Positions 5,989 to 6,400 of a stretch of DNA of 6,400 nt are shown piece after piece. The position numbers were made by a program, and so were the translations under genes. This stretch comes from Saprospiraceae bacterium (lineage in GTDB: Bacteria; Bacteroidota; Bacteroidia; Chitinophagales; Saprospiraceae). The DNA lies in NCBI GenBank assembly GCA_025455635.1, contig JALOMF010000246.1:1-6400 (forward strand), written 5' to 3'. The notes under the pieces were generated by a model. The model saw only the letters and a program-made list of their open reading frames with translations. It was not told where the DNA came from and searched no databases. The first letter of the stretch is position 1. Each line of letters starts with the position of its first letter.

Positions 5989-6373
5989 CGAGCAAATCAG
6001 TGTTCGATTCAAAACCCTGTTTGAAGGCATCGAGGTATTCACGGTTTATGACAAGGGCTGGGATAAACTAAAGAACGGCGATTTGAGGAAGCAAATGGAG
6101 TCCGAAGGCTTCAAAGCCCTCGTGACCGCTGACAAAAACATGTCTTTTCAGCAAAACTTGACCACTTTGAACTTCGCCATTGTAATCATGGACATGCCAT
6201 CCCTTATGTTTGAATACCAAGAACAACTCCTGCCGAAAATCCAGCAATTCCTCAAAGGCGAATACGACCATTTGCCCAAAATTGTCCAAGTAACGGTCGA
6301 GAGTGTCGGCAGGGGCAGTAAAATAGACCAGTTCCAAAAGCTCGTTCCACCAAAGCATTTCCTTTCGCTATAA
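5972..6373 (+). CDS. DUF5615-family PIN-like protein, probable toxin
   Basis: The frame is open from 5867, but the ATG at 5972 is the sensible start: it gives MKTLLDEQIS, the family's canonical N-terminus (LLDE-[NQ]), and overlaps the DUF433 gene by 17 bases as in coupled TA pairs. The 133-residue product has the acidic residues expected of a PIN-like fold: Asp6/Glu7 in LLDEQ, Asp37 in KNGDLRKQ and Asp54 in LVTADKN. These would coordinate metal for RNA cleavage if the protein is an active nuclease. A strand after the core (NFAIVIMD, near residues 66-74) is followed by a helical C-terminus, making it slightly longer than the roughly 100-120 residues common in the family. There is no signal peptide, so it is cytoplasmic. 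Toxic activity is inferred from family and neighbour. No terminator is visible in the 27 bases after the TAA. Confidence 0.83.
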   Translation: MKTLLDEQISVRFKTLFEGIEVFTVYDKGWDKLKNGDLRKQMESEGFKALVTADKNMSFQQNLTTLNFAIVIMDMPSLMFEYQEQLLPKIQQFLKGEYDHLPKIVQVTVESVGRGSKIDQFQKLVPPKHFLSL

Positions 6374-6400
6374 AGCAGTCCCCCAATCGTAAATCGTCAT

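Noticed and set aside
6368..6400. A minus-strand ATG at the right edge (6400-6398) with a short frame ending in TAG at 6370-6368
   Set aside because: It is only ten codons and overlaps the end of the PIN-like gene; it could be the tail of a gene beyond the window but cannot be supported.

Overview
This window looks like chromosome from a Bacteroidota bacterium, probably of the Saprospiria/Lewinella type. The evidence is a secreted protein that ends in a type IX secretion (T9SS) type A sorting domain, the 'DPNDK' surface domain found in the same class of proteins, promoters of the Bacteroidota form TTG-N19-TAnnTTTG, and starts without Shine-Dalgarno sequences. The assignment comes from protein style only; there is no rRNA or marker gene here.

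Layout. (1) Positions 1-799, minus strand: the N-terminal 266 residues of an exported protein that is almost entirely 58-residue tandem repeats, probably beta-propeller blades; it runs off the left edge. (2) 800-1035: a divergent intergenic region with a good promoter (946-975) for the next gene. (3) 1036-2466, plus strand: a 476-residue helical, TPR-like cytoplasmic protein of a family I know only as uncharacterised. (4) 2463-2619: a compact convergent intergenic element. Two inverted copies of a 37-bp REP-like palindrome flank a perfect 15-bp terminator stem, and each copy supplies or overlaps the TAA stop codon of the neighbouring gene. (5) 2616-5459, minus strand: a large T9SS-secreted protein with a signal peptide, seven propeller-like units, an SdrD_B/CarboxypepD-like module, DUF11-like modules, the DPNDK domain and a C-terminal sorting domain. 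(6) 5505-5739: a divergent AT-rich intergenic region with candidate promoters both ways and an 8-bp direct repeat. (7) 5740-6373, plus strand: a two-gene cassette, a DUF433 antitoxin-like protein overlapping a DUF5615 PIN-like protein by 17 bases, which is a probable toxin-antitoxin module. The last 27 bases hold nothing I can call.

Base composition is mosaic. Roughly 1060-4140 is GC-rich (individual 60-base lines hand-counted at 58-77% GC), while 1-1035 and 4141-6400 are more AT-rich (about 37-52% in sampled lines). The right boundary falls inside the large surface-protein gene, between its propeller half and its C-terminal half, which suggests domain shuffling or recombination.

The genes do not form one pathway. 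Two are unrelated exported repeat proteins of similar architecture, one is a cytoplasmic helical protein of unknown role, and the last pair is a self-contained TA-like cassette. The observations most worth following are the REP/BIME-like convergent element and the composition switch inside the surface-protein gene. I found no convincing new multi-gene system.
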